From Mesorhizobium sp. STM 4661 (lineage in GTDB: Bacteria; Pseudomonadota; Alphaproteobacteria; Rhizobiales; Rhizobiaceae): 64,000 nucleotides of DNA. Positions 50,451 to 59,625 of the stretch are shown one piece after another. The DNA is taken from contig NZ_CAAF010000021.1 in assembly GCF_000359125.1 (NCBI RefSeq), positions 43,789-107,788 on the forward strand. Direction: 5' to 3'. The translations under genes were made by a program, and so were the position numbers. The notes below the pieces were generated by a model, which was given only the letters and a program-made list of their open reading frames with translations, was not told the DNA's origin and searched no databases. How positions within the stretch are numbered: position 1 is the first letter of the stretch; each line of letters begins with the position of its first letter.

Positions 50451-52052
50451 ATGGTGGACGTTGTTTCAAGCGAAGCGGGGATCCCGAGACCGAACCATCC
50501 GCTCGATCAATCAGGCGGCGCGAAGTGGTTCCTGCCGGCCTTCGGCCTGCTGGTGCTCGCCGGTATTGTCTATGTCGGCTACGCGCTCAGCCAGGATCTG
50601 GCCGTGGCCAAAACGGTGCCGTGGCTTCTGCTCGGCATCGCCTTGCTGATTGCGCTCGGCTTCGAGTTCGTCAACGGCTTCCACGACACCGCCAATGCGG
50701 TGGCGACTGTCATCTACACGCGCTCCTTGCCCGCGGAATTCGCGGTGATGTGGTCGGGTTTCTTCAATTTCCTTGGGGTTCTCACTTCAAGCGGCGCGGT
50801 TGCCTTCGGCATCCTGTCGCTGTTGCCGGTCGAGCTTATCCTGCAGGTCGGCTCGTCGTCAGGTTTTGCCATGGTGTTCGCGCTGCTCGTTGCCGCGATC
50901 CTGTGGAACCTCGGCACCTGGTTCCTCGGCCTGCCGGCATCGAGTTCGCACACCATGGTCGGCTCGATCATCGGCGTCGGCCTTGCAAACCAGTTCATGG
51001 CGCCGGCAGGCAGCGCCACCAGCGGCGTCGACTGGGGGCAGGCGACCAATGTCGGCATCACCTTGCTGGTCTCGCCGATCGTCGGCTTCTTCGCCGCCGC
51101 CGCCCTGCTCTATGCGATGAAGCTGCTGGTGCGCAATCCGGCGCTCTATGAAGCGCCGAAGGGCAACACCCCGCCGCCATGGTGGATCCGCGCCTTGCTG
51201 ATCTTCACCTGCACCGGCGTCAGCTTCGCGCACGGCTCCAATGACGGGCAGAAGGGCATGGGCCTGATCATGCTGATCCTGATCGGTGTCGTGCCGACGG
51301 CCTACGCACTGAACCGGACGCCTGATGTGAACTACCTCGAAGCCTACAAGTCGGCTTCGGTCGGCGTCGAGCAGGCGCTGGGCAAATATGTCAAGCCGGG
51401 CGTTACCGTGGCGGATGCAAAGGCAGCGGTCCAGGACGCCGTCCGCACGAAGACCTGGAACGACCAGACCACGCTCGCGCTGCAGACATTCATCAACAGC
51501 ACAACGGCTTCGCTTCAGCCCTACGCCTCGGTCGACAAGGTTCCGACCGATCTGGTCAGCAACGCCCGTAACGAGATCTATCTGATCGGCGAAGCGCTGA
51601 AGCTGATCGACAAGAAGCAGTTGCTGCCGATGGAGGCCACCGATCTCAAAGCGGTCACCGACTACCACAAGGCGGTCGACAACGCGACGAAGTTCATCCC
51701 GCTCTGGGTGAAGATCGCCGTCGCGCTGGCGCTCGGTCTCGGCACCATGGTCGGCTGGAAGCGCATCGTCGTCACGGTCGGCGAGAAGATCGGCAAGAGC
51801 CACCTGACCTATGGCCAGGGCGCCGCGGCCGAGTTGGTGGCGATGGTCACGATCGGCGCGGCCGACCGCTTCGGCCTGCCGGTGTCGACGACCCATGTGC
51901 TGTCGTCGGGCGTCGCCGGCACGATGGCGGCGAACGGCTCGGGCCTGCAATGGTCGACGGTGCGCAACCTGCTGCTTGCCTGGGTGCTGACGCTGCCGTG
52001 CTCGATTGCGCTCGCGTTCGTGCTGTTCATCATCTTCCGCCAGGTGTTCTGA
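50451..52052 (+). CDS. pit: PiT-family inorganic phosphate transporter
   Basis: 533 residues with many membrane segments. Both PiT signatures are seen: GFEFVNGFHDTANAVATVIYT near residue 64 and VSFAHGSNDGQKGMGL near residue 260. A hydrophilic insert of about 130 residues (about 300-425) separates the halves, as in the larger PiT proteins. ATG 50451 is chosen with AAGAGGAACGGGAC upstream. It is a low-affinity proton-phosphate symporter and complements the PstSCAB system at the start of the window. Confidence 0.92.
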   Translation: MVDVVSSEAGIPRPNHPLDQSGGAKWFLPAFGLLVLAGIVYVGYALSQDLAVAKTVPWLLLGIALLIALGFEFVNGFHDTANAVATVIYTRSLPAEFAVMWSGFFNFLGVLTSSGAVAFGILSLLPVELILQVGSSSGFAMVFALLVAAILWNLGTWFLGLPASSSHTMVGSIIGVGLANQFMAPAGSATSGVDWGQATNVGITLLVSPIVGFFAAAALLYAMKLLVRNPALYEAPKGNTPPPWWIRALLIFTCTGVSFAHGSNDGQKGMGLIMLILIGVVPTAYALNRTPDVNYLEAYKSASVGVEQALGKYVKPGVTVADAKAAVQDAVRTKTWNDQTTLALQTFINSTTASLQPYASVDKVPTDLVSNARNEIYLIGEALKLIDKKQLLPMEATDLKAVTDYHKAVDNATKFIPLWVKIAVALALGLGTMVGWKRIVVTVGEKIGKSHLTYGQGAAAELVAMVTIGAADRFGLPVSTTHVLSSGVAGTMAANGSGLQWSTVRNLLLAWVLTLPCSIALAFVLFIIFRQVF

Positions 52053-52195
52053 GCGAAACGAAACAGTCTTCATAAAGACAAAGGCAGCGCCGGAGACCGG
52101 TGCTGCCTTTGTCGTGTTCGGAGCAATTCTGCTGAGCCTGAGGGCCTACACGCAATTTCGGACGGAAACCGCTACACGCTTTTCCTGGAATTGCT

Positions 52196-53386
52196 TTAGG
52201 TCGGATCCTCGCGGTGCAGATCGTGGATGGCGACGCCCTCGGCATCGCTCGGCAGTGTCAGCCATTGGCGATGGCGCAGCGTGCGCTGGGTATCCTCGAG
52301 CCCCATCTCCCAGTGTTCGCGCATCGAGGTGCCCGAGAATTCGTAATCCTTGGCGTGGCCCTCGTAACCCTTGCGCTGGTAGATCAGGTGGACGATGTTG
52401 ACCACGCCGGCCTTCGAATAGTCCTCGATCAGCTCTTTTTCGCCATCCCCCAGCAATTCGGCGGGGACGCGCTTCAGCGCATCGAGCAGCTTCATCTTCA
52501 GGGCGTGGATGCGCTGGAAATTGTCGGTGTTCTGCCGCGTGCGGCTCGAATACATGATGTCCTTGTGCCGCGACAAAACATCGGCCATGCCGCGCGGCAA
52601 GGTCCCGCGAGCACTGAACAGGTCGACCTGGAACACCAGCGAAGAGCGGTCCTCTTCCTGGTCGAGAAGATATTGCAGCGGCGTGTTGGAGACGATGCCG
52701 CCGTCCCAGTAATACTCGCCCTCGATGCGGATCGCCGGGAATGCCGGCGGCAGCGCGCCGCTCGCCATGATGTGCTCGGGGCCGATGCGCACCTTCTCGG
52801 TATCGAAATAGACGAAGTTGCCGGTCCTGACATTGACCGCGCCGACGCTCAGCCGCTTCTTGCCGTCGTTCAACACGTCGAAATCGATCAGGCTCTCCAG
52901 CGTGTCCTTCAGCTCTGCGGTGTCGTAGAAGCTGGTGGCGCCCTCGGCGCCCGGCTGCTCGAACCAAGGGTTGGGGTTGCGCGGCTTGAAGAAGCCGGGC
53001 TGGCCCATGGTCATCGTCATCCACGAGGAAGTTCGGTTGCGGATGTCGCGGTAGATGTCGCCTTCCGGCGTATAGGCCCAGATCTTGCGCCCCGAAATCG
53101 TCTGCCAGAACTGCTCCAGCCGCTGCAGCCGCCGGCTCGGCTCGTTGCCGGCGATGATCGACGCGTTGATGGCGCCGATCGACACACCGGAAAGCCAGCT
53201 CGGCTCACAGCCGGCGTCGGCCAGCGCCTGATAGACCCCGGCCTGATAGGCGCCCAGCGCCCCGCCGCCCTGGAACACCAGCGCGACGCGGTCATATTGC
53301 GCCGAGATCTCCTCGATGGTGGCGGCTGCCGCCTTCTTGCTGTTGCGTTCGAGCACGGTTTTGGTCTCCGATTTCTGTTTGAGCAT
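52196..53386 (-). CDS. Patatin-like phospholipase (DUF3734-type C-terminus)
   Basis: 396 residues. The oxyanion loop is FQGGGALGAYQAGV (near residue 38), the nucleophile elbow GVSIGAINASI (Ser near 69) and the catalytic dyad Asp in YWDGGIVSNTPL. The C-terminal part (about 270-390) matches the extra domain of rhizobial patatins. It is a likely lipid acyl hydrolase. It lies directly downstream of acetoacetate decarboxylase, in the order often seen near ketone-body or PHB genes. A repeat element overlaps its start. Confidence 0.87.
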   Translation of the reverse strand: MLKQKSETKTVLERNSKKAAAATIEEISAQYDRVALVFQGGGALGAYQAGVYQALADAGCEPSWLSGVSIGAINASIIAGNEPSRRLQRLEQFWQTISGRKIWAYTPEGDIYRDIRNRTSSWMTMTMGQPGFFKPRNPNPWFEQPGAEGATSFYDTAELKDTLESLIDFDVLNDGKKRLSVGAVNVRTGNFVYFDTEKVRIGPEHIMASGALPPAFPAIRIEGEYYWDGGIVSNTPLQYLLDQEEDRSSLVFQVDLFSARGTLPRGMADVLSRHKDIMYSSRTRQNTDNFQRIHALKMKLLDALKRVPAELLGDGEKELIEDYSKAGVVNIVHLIYQRKGYEGHAKDYEFSGTSMREHWEMGLEDTQRTLRHRQWLTLPSDAEGVAIHDLHREDPT

Positions 53387-53430
53387 GATCTTGTCCGAAA
53401 ACCGGTTCCCACTTGTTCGGGATCACGCTC
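53383..53430. repeat. Rhizobial palindromic intergenic repeat (copy 2, inverted)
   Basis: GCATGATCTTGTCCGAAAACC...CACTTGTTCGGGATCACGCTC is the inverted form of the element at 6023-6065. It separates the acetoacetate decarboxylase and patatin genes and contributes the patatin start codon. Confidence 0.75.
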
Positions 53431-53447
53431 TGAATATCTGGCCCGGA

Positions 53448-54194
53448 TCAGCCATGGTCGGCGAGATAGTCGTGAACCACCTCGCCCAGCCCAAGCGTCA
53501 GATCGGCGGTGAAGTGAACGGCCGACACGATGTCGAGCACCGGCAGGCGCGCCACGTCGGCCATGACATGAGGCCGGAGGTCGAGTGCGGCCGGCGCCGT
53601 CCAGGCTTCCTTCAGCGTCACGTCGGTGAGGTGATAGCGCACCAGCTCGCAAATGCGCGGCGTGCCGTCGACATGCGGGATGATCTTGATCAGGAAGTTG
53701 GGTGCCGCGAGCGAGGCGAGGATCTGGTCGTGATCGGCCGGCCTGTGCTTGTAGCCCATCGTGCCGGTGGCGCACAGCACACTGCCATAGTGCAAGGTGC
53801 CGACCACCACCTCGCCCTCATGCACGATCTTGGGATTGGCGAGCTTCTTCGGAAAGCCCCACAGCTCGCGGCCGCCGGCGATCGGCGCGTCGTCATCGAG
53901 ATACATGGAATGGACATAGGCGCCGTGTTCGCCCTTGTAGCGCACGGGAATGACCTGGCCGGTTTCGGTGTAGTCGCCGAAGCCGGTCGAATCGGGCATG
54001 CGGATGAATTCGTACTTGACCAGCGGCTCGTCGATTTCGAGCGGCGCCGGCACCACTGCTTCAAGCGCTTCGCGCGTGGTGCGGTAGGTGATGATGACAT
54101 ATTCGCGGTCGAAGAAACGATAGGGACCGGGCGGGAAGGAGGGGTTGGTGAGCGGCATCGCATAGGCGCGCTTCACGACGTCGGCGATTTCCAA
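53448..54194 (-). CDS. adc: Acetoacetate decarboxylase
   Basis: 248 residues from TTG 54194. The active-site pair of lysines is in [12 protein letters not shown], and [19 protein letters not shown] is conserved in rhizobial enzymes. It converts acetoacetate to acetone and CO2 through a Schiff base. The TTG start ([15 protein letters not shown] follows) matches the usual N-terminus. The longer frame to ATG 54260 would start inside a putative operator. It is divergent from 3-hydroxybutyrate dehydrogenase, so both arms handle the same metabolite. Confidence 0.9.
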   Translation of the reverse strand: MEIADVVKRAYAMPLTNPSFPPGPYRFFDREYVIITYRTTREALEAVVPAPLEIDEPLVKYEFIRMPDSTGFGDYTETGQVIPVRYKGEHGAYVHSMYLDDDAPIAGGRELWGFPKKLANPKIVHEGEVVVGTLHYGSVLCATGTMGYKHRPADHDQILASLAAPNFLIKIIPHVDGTPRICELVRYHLTDVTLKEAWTAPAALDLRPHVMADVARLPVLDIVSAVHFTADLTLGLGEVVHDYLADHG

Positions 54195-54249
54195 GCTGTT
54201 GCCCCATTCGTTGAGGAATGACCGCGCGAGCGCGCGGTGGATTATGTTG

Positions 54250-54275
54250 CATGGCACCATGACAGTGCCATGTCA
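54250..54275. promoter_or_regulatory. Inverted-repeat site upstream of acetoacetate decarboxylase
   Basis: CATGGCAC / GTGCCATG (54250-54257 and 54265-54272). On the minus strand it contains TGGCACTGTCATGG (54270-54257), which matches TGGCATTGTCATGC at 54349-54362 at 12 of 14 positions. Confidence 0.6.
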
Positions 54276-54348
54276 GCCGTCTGGCAGTCCCTTTGGAACA
54301 GGCTTGTTGACGCCGTCGCAACCCTGTAATCGCACAGACATATGGCTG

Positions 54349-54362
54349 TGGCATTGTCATGC
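54349..54362 (+). promoter_or_regulatory. Matching site upstream of 3-hydroxybutyrate dehydrogenase
   Basis: TGGCATTGTCATGC on the plus strand, 54 bases before the bdhA start. It is the mirrored partner of the site at 54257-54270, one per divergent gene. Confidence 0.55.
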
Positions 54363-54415
54363 TGCGGCGCACAAAGCCACTCCTCAACTTCCCTCCCACC
54401 TGTCGCGAGATCATC

Positions 54416-55204
54416 ATGGCCATGCTGTCTTCCAAGAACGCCCTCGTCACCGGCTCGACCAGCGGCATCGGCCTGGCCATTGCCCGTGCCTTCGCCGCCG
54501 AAGGCGCCAACATCACCATCAACGGGCTGGGCGACGCCGCCGCATTAGAGCAGGAGCGCGCCGGCATCGAGAAGGATTTCGGCGTCAAATGCCGCTATTC
54601 CGGCGCCAACATGATGGACGGCGCGGCGGTGAGCGCCATGGTGCACGAGGCCGAGCAGGCTTTCGGCAGCCTCGACATCCTGGTCAACAATGCCGGCATC
54701 CAGCATGTCGCGCCGATCGAGGAGTTTCCCGACGACAAATGGGAAGCCATCATCCGCATCAATCTGCTTGCCGCCTTCTATGCGATCAAGGCGGCGCTGC
54801 CCGGCATGAAGGCGCGCAAATGGGGCCGCATCATCAACACCGCGTCGGCGCATGCGCTGGTCGCCTCGCCATTCAAGTCGGCCTATGTGTCGGCCAAGCA
54901 CGGCATAGCCGGCCTGACCAAGACGGTGGCGTTGGAAGCCGCGCAAGACGGCATCACCGTCAATGCGATCGCGCCCGGCTATGTCTGGACGCCGCTGGTC
55001 GAAAAGCAAATACCCGATACGATGAAGGCGCGCGGCATGACCGAGGAGCAGGTCAAGCACGATGTGCTGCTTGCGGCGCAGCCGACCAAGGAGTTCGTCA
55101 CCGTCGAGGAGCTTGCGGCGCTGGCGCTGTTCCTGTGCTCGGATTCGGCCAGACAGATCACCGGAACGACCTTGCCGATGGATGGCGGCTGGACGGCGCA
55201 GTAA
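54416..55204 (+). CDS. bdhA: 3-Hydroxybutyrate dehydrogenase (SDR family)
   Basis: 262 residues. The NAD-binding TGSTSGIGLAIARAF, NNAGIQHVAPIEEFPDDKW and the catalytic Ser...YVSAKHG (Tyr near 157, Lys 161) match bacterial D-3-hydroxybutyrate dehydrogenases, as does GYVWTPLVEKQIPD. It oxidises 3-hydroxybutyrate to acetoacetate, linking PHB breakdown with the divergent decarboxylase. ATG 54416 gives the usual N-terminus. Confidence 0.92.
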   Translation: MAMLSSKNALVTGSTSGIGLAIARAFAAEGANITINGLGDAAALEQERAGIEKDFGVKCRYSGANMMDGAAVSAMVHEAEQAFGSLDILVNNAGIQHVAPIEEFPDDKWEAIIRINLLAAFYAIKAALPGMKARKWGRIINTASAHALVASPFKSAYVSAKHGIAGLTKTVALEAAQDGITVNAIAPGYVWTPLVEKQIPDTMKARGMTEEQVKHDVLLAAQPTKEFVTVEELAALALFLCSDSARQITGTTLPMDGGWTAQ

Positions 55205-55329
55205 AGTACTGGCGTCCTTGCCGCAGCCATCATTGTCATTGCCGGATTTCCAACGTATTGCCCCACCCATGCCGTGCCGTTTGTTCGAACAATCGGCGCG
55301 CAGCGCGGTGATACGCCAATGGGTGAAGC

Positions 55330-56373
55330 ATGAGCGAAATCAGGGTGGAGCGTCTCAGCAAGCGGTTCAACGAAACCGCCGCGCTTGACGCCGTTTCGCT
55401 TCGTTTTACGGCGGGCTCCTTCACGGCGCTGCTCGGCCCGTCCGGGTGCGGCAAGACCACGATGCTGAGACTGATCGCCGGCTTCGAGGCGCCCAGCGAA
55501 GGCCGCGTGCTGTTTGGCGAGGAATTGATGGCCGATCCGCGGCGGCAGGTGCCGCCGGAAGCACGCGGCGTCGGTGTCGTCTTTCAGTCCTATGCGCTTT
55601 GGCCGCATATGGATGTCGCGGCAAACGTCGCCTATCCGCTGAAAGCCCGGCATGTCGAACGGAGCGCTATCGCCGGCCGCGTCGGTGCGGTTCTCGATAT
55701 CGTCGGGCTCGACGGTTTTGAAAGCCGCCGCATCGAGGAATTGTCCGGCGGCCAGCGCCAGCGCGTGGCGCTGGCGCGTTGCCTGGTTGCCGACGCCAGG
55801 ATCATCCTGTTCGACGAACCGCTCGCCAATCTCGACATGCATCTGCGCGCGTCGATGGTCGACGCGTTTCGCGACATCCATCGCCGTACCGGCGCCACCA
55901 TCGTCTATGTCACCCACGACCAGGCCGAGGCCCTGGCATTGGCCGACCGGGTCGCCGTCATGAGCCAGGGCAAGGTGCTGCAGGCGGCACCGCCGCAGGA
56001 GGTCTATCGCGCGCCGGCCAATGCGACGATCGCCGGCTTTGTCGGGCGCGGGTCGATCGTTGCGGGGATGGTGATGGATCCTGCGGAGAAGACCGCAACG
56101 GTCGACATAGCTGGGCATCGCCTCATTGCGCGAAGTGCCGGGGCATCGGCGGGGCCGGCCAAAATCCTGCTGCGCCCGGAGGCGCTGCGGATTTCACCTG
56201 AGGGCATGCCGGCAACGGTGCTCGACAGCATCTATCGCGGCCCGGTCCACGAGGTGCGGCTGGCACTGTCTGCACCGGGACAGGAATTGCTGATCGACAG
56301 TGCCGATGCGCTTGCGATCGGCCAGCAAGTGCATGTAGCAGTCGCGGACGCGTGGATCATCCCGGACACTTGA
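55330..56373 (+). CDS. ABC transporter ATPase (FbpC/PotA-type)
   Basis: 347 residues: Walker A LLGPSGCGKTT, Q-loop VVFQSYALWPHM, signature LSGGQRQRVALARC, Walker B IILFDEPLANLD and a C-terminal TOBE region. It is convergent with a permease/binding-protein pair that lacks its own ATPase, and ends six bases from that permease. It almost certainly powers that system although transcribed separately. Substrate class (ferric iron, phosphonate or thiamine-like) cannot be fixed from this subunit. Confidence 0.87.
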   Translation: MSEIRVERLSKRFNETAALDAVSLRFTAGSFTALLGPSGCGKTTMLRLIAGFEAPSEGRVLFGEELMADPRRQVPPEARGVGVVFQSYALWPHMDVAANVAYPLKARHVERSAIAGRVGAVLDIVGLDGFESRRIEELSGGQRQRVALARCLVADARIILFDEPLANLDMHLRASMVDAFRDIHRRTGATIVYVTHDQAEALALADRVAVMSQGKVLQAAPPQEVYRAPANATIAGFVGRGSIVAGMVMDPAEKTATVDIAGHRLIARSAGASAGPAKILLRPEALRISPEGMPATVLDSIYRGPVHEVRLALSAPGQELLIDSADALAIGQQVHVAVADAWIIPDT

Positions 56374-56379
56374 GCCGGC

Positions 56380-58116
56380 TCACCGCCAGGGCAACACACC
56401 CGCCGGAAGTCGCCGTCCGAACCGGTCGAGCACAAGCAGCAGGACGACGACAACGGCGATCGTGGAAACGGCGATCGCCGCGGCCTGGGTTCCAAGGCCG
56501 GCCTCCTCGAGGCTGAACAGCACCACGCCCAGCGTCTCGTTGCCGCTCGACCAGAGCAGGGCCGAGACCGTCAGTTCGTTGAAGGCGCTCATGAAGACGA
56601 GCAGTCCGCCGGCCACGGCCGCGGGTGCCGCGAGCGGTGCTGTTATCGTCATTAGCCGGCGAAGGCCTCCGGCTCCCGACACCGCCGCCGCCTCGTCGAG
56701 ATCGCGCGAAATCTGTCCGACCGCGGTCGCCACCGGTTTCAAGGCGAGCGTGAAAAACCGCATCGCATAGGCAATCACTATGATCGACGCCGTTGCATAG
56801 AGGCTGCCGATCAGCGGCAGCGGGCGCAGGAACAGAAGGATGCAGGCAATGGCAAGGACGACGCCGGGGACAGCATAGGGCAGGTCGACGATGCCGCCGA
56901 GGAGACGCTGCCAGCGCCGGCCGAGCCGTTCGAGCACCGCGGTCACCGGAATGACGCCGACGGCGAGGATCAGCGCTGCACCGCCGGCAAAAAGGATAGA
57001 GTTGCGGAAAGCGCGGACCGTCGAGGCCTGCCGGACCAGAACCTCGGCATAGTTGGACGCAGTCATCGTCTGCCAGCCAAGCGGCACGCCGAAGGACGGG
57101 ACGAGCGACGTCGCCAGCAGCGCGCAGGCCGGAAGCACCAGGATGAAGCCGATCACCAGCCAGCCAAGGCCGGCGAGCGGCAAGCGGTAGCGCCTGAGCT
57201 CGAAACGCGCCGGCGTGCCGGCGGTGAAGCGGTGCGCGGCACCGCGCAAGGCCAGCGACTGGCAGGCGACGCCGGCCAGTGCCAGCACGCCGACCAATAC
57301 CGACAGCGCCGTGATCCGCGGCAGCACGCCGGGACCGAAGCTCGACAGATCCTGATAGATCAGCGTCGGCAGCGTCAGATAGTTGACCGGCATTCCAAGC
57401 AGGGCCGGGATGCCGAAATTGCCGACGCCCGACACGAAGGCGAGTGCGGCCGCGGCCACGACATAGGGACGCACGACCGGCAGCACGATGGTCCACAGAA
57501 CCGACAGCGGCTTGGCGCCGGAAGCCCTGGCCGCCTCGACGAGATCGCGCGGGATGCGGGAGAGCCCGGCCCGCAGCGTGATGAACACGATCGGCGCGTG
57601 CTGGACGGCGTAAAGCAGGATGATGCCGTTGCGGCCGAGCATCGGATTGGGCGTGCCTGGCGGCGGCGCCATGTCGGCCATGCCGAGAAGCGTGCTGGAC
57701 GGACCGAACAGATGCAGCCACGACAAAGCGGTGACCTGCGGCGCGATCATCAGCGGCAACAGCAGCAAGAAGCCCAGCGCCTTTCGCCCGGGCAGGTCCG
57801 TCATGGTGACGGCGATGGCGAAGGGGCCACCAAGGCAGACCGCCAGTACGGCGCCAAGGAAAGCCGTGTCCAGCGTGTGCCACATCGCCCGCAAGGCGGC
57901 CGGCTTGGCAAGGCGTTGGACGAATGCGCCGAAGTCGAGCTCGCCGCCCGGCGCGATAGCCGCGATGACGAGCCTCACCATCGGCAACAGGCTGAGCAGC
58001 GCGATCACCAGGAGGACGGCGAGCGCCGATGCGCGAAACCCTGGCGTGGCTCGCGACATGTGCCCGCGTCGCGCCGGCACACGCTGCCCGGGGAGGATAT
58101 CCTGCGCCGACGACAC
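56380..58116 (-). CDS. Fused double-permease ABC transporter membrane protein (FbpB/ThiP-like)
   Basis: 578 residues forming two tandem permease halves with about twelve membrane segments in all. EAA loops are LVEAARASGAKPLSVLWTIVLP in the first half and LDEAAAVSGAGGLRRLMTITAP in the second. This fused form is typical of iron(III), thiamine and phosphonate importers. It starts 19 bases after the binding-protein stop and ends at the convergent ATPase. Confidence 0.87.
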   Translation of the reverse strand: MSSAQDILPGQRVPARRGHMSRATPGFRASALAVLLVIALLSLLPMVRLVIAAIAPGGELDFGAFVQRLAKPAALRAMWHTLDTAFLGAVLAVCLGGPFAIAVTMTDLPGRKALGFLLLLPLMIAPQVTALSWLHLFGPSSTLLGMADMAPPPGTPNPMLGRNGIILLYAVQHAPIVFITLRAGLSRIPRDLVEAARASGAKPLSVLWTIVLPVVRPYVVAAAALAFVSGVGNFGIPALLGMPVNYLTLPTLIYQDLSSFGPGVLPRITALSVLVGVLALAGVACQSLALRGAAHRFTAGTPARFELRRYRLPLAGLGWLVIGFILVLPACALLATSLVPSFGVPLGWQTMTASNYAEVLVRQASTVRAFRNSILFAGGAALILAVGVIPVTAVLERLGRRWQRLLGGIVDLPYAVPGVVLAIACILLFLRPLPLIGSLYATASIIVIAYAMRFFTLALKPVATAVGQISRDLDEAAAVSGAGGLRRLMTITAPLAAPAAVAGGLLVFMSAFNELTVSALLWSSGNETLGVVLFSLEEAGLGTQAAAIAVSTIAVVVVLLLVLDRFGRRLPAGVLPWR

Positions 58117-58135
58117 CGTTGGGCTAATTGGCTGG

Positions 58136-59110
58136 CTACTGGCTCATCACGGCGCCGAACTTTTCCTTGTTGGCGGCGTCGTTGGCGAGTGCCGCGGCTG
58201 CGTCGTAACCCAGCACCTTGATCGACGAACGGTCGGGATAGCCGGCCGGCAAGGCGACATCGGCGCGCGCCGGAATGTAGCCCATCTTGGCGGCGACTTC
58301 CTGGCCGTCCTTGGACAGCAGGAAGTCGACGAAGGCCTTGGCAGCCTCGGTGTCCTTGGCCGTGGACAGGATGGCGACCGGCTCGGTGACGGCCGAAACG
58401 CCTTCCCTGGGGAAGACGAACTCGACGGGAGCGCCCTTGGCCTTCTCGCGAATGGGCATGTAGTCGACGATCATGCCGAACAGCTTGTCGCCGCCGCTGA
58501 CGGCCTTCAGCACGTCGCCATTGCCGCCGCTCGCCTGGGCGCCGTTCTTGGCCAGCGCGTTGTAATAGTCCCAGCCCTCCGGCAGATTGCCGGTCAGCGT
58601 CACGGTGTGGATCATCGCGGCACCTGACGTCAGCGGGCTCGGCATCGCGACAAGCCCCTTGGCCTCCGGCTTGGTGAGGTCTTCCCAGCTCGACGGCACG
58701 AAGGGCGCTTTGGTGTTGTAGACGATGCCGGTGGTGATCAGCTTGGTCGAGAAATAGGTCTTGTCCTTGTCGTAGAGAGTGGCGTCGATGCCCGAGACAT
58801 CGGCCTCGGGAAAGCTGAGCAGCCTTCCTTCCTTCTTCAACCCTTCCATGGTCACGACATCGGCAATCAACAGCACGTCGGCCTGCGGCTGGCCGGCCTC
58901 GATCTCGGCACGCAGCTTGGCCAGGATCTTCGGCGTTCCATCGCGCACCCATTCGACCTTGATTCCGGGGTTCTTCGCCATGAAGGCATCGACGGTCTGC
59001 TGGGCGTCGGTGTTGGGCTGGCTGGTGTAGAGGACAAGCTTGCCGTCGGCAGCCGAAGCGCCTCCGATGGCGGATGCCAGCAACATGGCGGCGAGAACGA
59101 TCTTGCACAT
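58136..59110 (-). CDS. Periplasmic binding protein, AfuA/FbpA family
   Basis: 324 residues. The signal peptide ends ASA-AD. The mature start KLVLYTSQPNTDAQQTVDAF is typical of family-1 binding proteins for ferric iron and 2-aminoethylphosphonate. A tyrosine pair as in iron-binding FbpA is not clearly visible at the C-terminus, so phosphonate or another anion is plausible. ATG 59110 with GTGGGG upstream is preferred over GTG 59122. It is first in the minus-strand unit. Confidence 0.85.
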   Translation of the reverse strand: MCKIVLAAMLLASAIGGASAADGKLVLYTSQPNTDAQQTVDAFMAKNPGIKVEWVRDGTPKILAKLRAEIEAGQPQADVLLIADVVTMEGLKKEGRLLSFPEADVSGIDATLYDKDKTYFSTKLITTGIVYNTKAPFVPSSWEDLTKPEAKGLVAMPSPLTSGAAMIHTVTLTGNLPEGWDYYNALAKNGAQASGGNGDVLKAVSGGDKLFGMIVDYMPIREKAKGAPVEFVFPREGVSAVTEPVAILSTAKDTEAAKAFVDFLLSKDGQEVAAKMGYIPARADVALPAGYPDRSSIKVLGYDAAAALANDAANKEKFGAVMSQ

Positions 59111-59325
59111 GAAAAACCCCACTTGGTGTGAAGAGACGGATCCGGCCGACGCCGGATGCGGGAACGCTCTCCCTATCGCTGCAGGATAAACCTATTGTGA
59201 CAGGCGGAGCCGACAAGAATTGACGGATTCTCGACGGGTCCAAGGTGCCGCCCGGGGGAACTTTTGTTCTGCTAACGATTTTGGATGTATGGTGGAAAAT
59301 CGAACGGCCAGAAGGGGATTGCCAA

Positions 59326-59616
59326 ATGACGATAAAACGCTTTGCGATCCGCGTGCTCGCTCTCGCTATAGGTTGCAGCCTATCCGCCTCGGCTTTCGCG
59401 GGCGACAAATACCGCGATCACCGGCACCGCGACTATCGGGTTCAATCCGAACGCTACGTTCCCGCCGATCGCGATATCATCGCCGTCCTGTTCGGCGGCC
59501 CGCGCTACTATGATCAGCAGTTGTTCACGACGGCCGCCAGCGCCTGTTCATACGACAGGATCGGGCCCGATGCGAATGCGCTGAACAAGATCAACGATCA
59601 CCATTGCGGGAAGTAG
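59326..59616 (+). CDS. Small exported hypothetical protein
   Basis: 96 residues. A signal peptide (MTIKRFAIRVLALAIGCSLS) ends near AFA-GD. The mature part is rich in His, Arg and Tyr (YRDHRHRDYRVQSERY) with two cysteines toward the end. AAGGGGATTGCCAA precedes the ATG. I recognise no family. It is a single gene convergent with the Gfo/Idh/MocA gene. Confidence 0.7.
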   Translation: MTIKRFAIRVLALAIGCSLSASAFAGDKYRDHRHRDYRVQSERYVPADRDIIAVLFGGPRYYDQQLFTTAASACSYDRIGPDANALNKINDHHCGK

Positions 59617-59625
59617 GCAGTAGCC

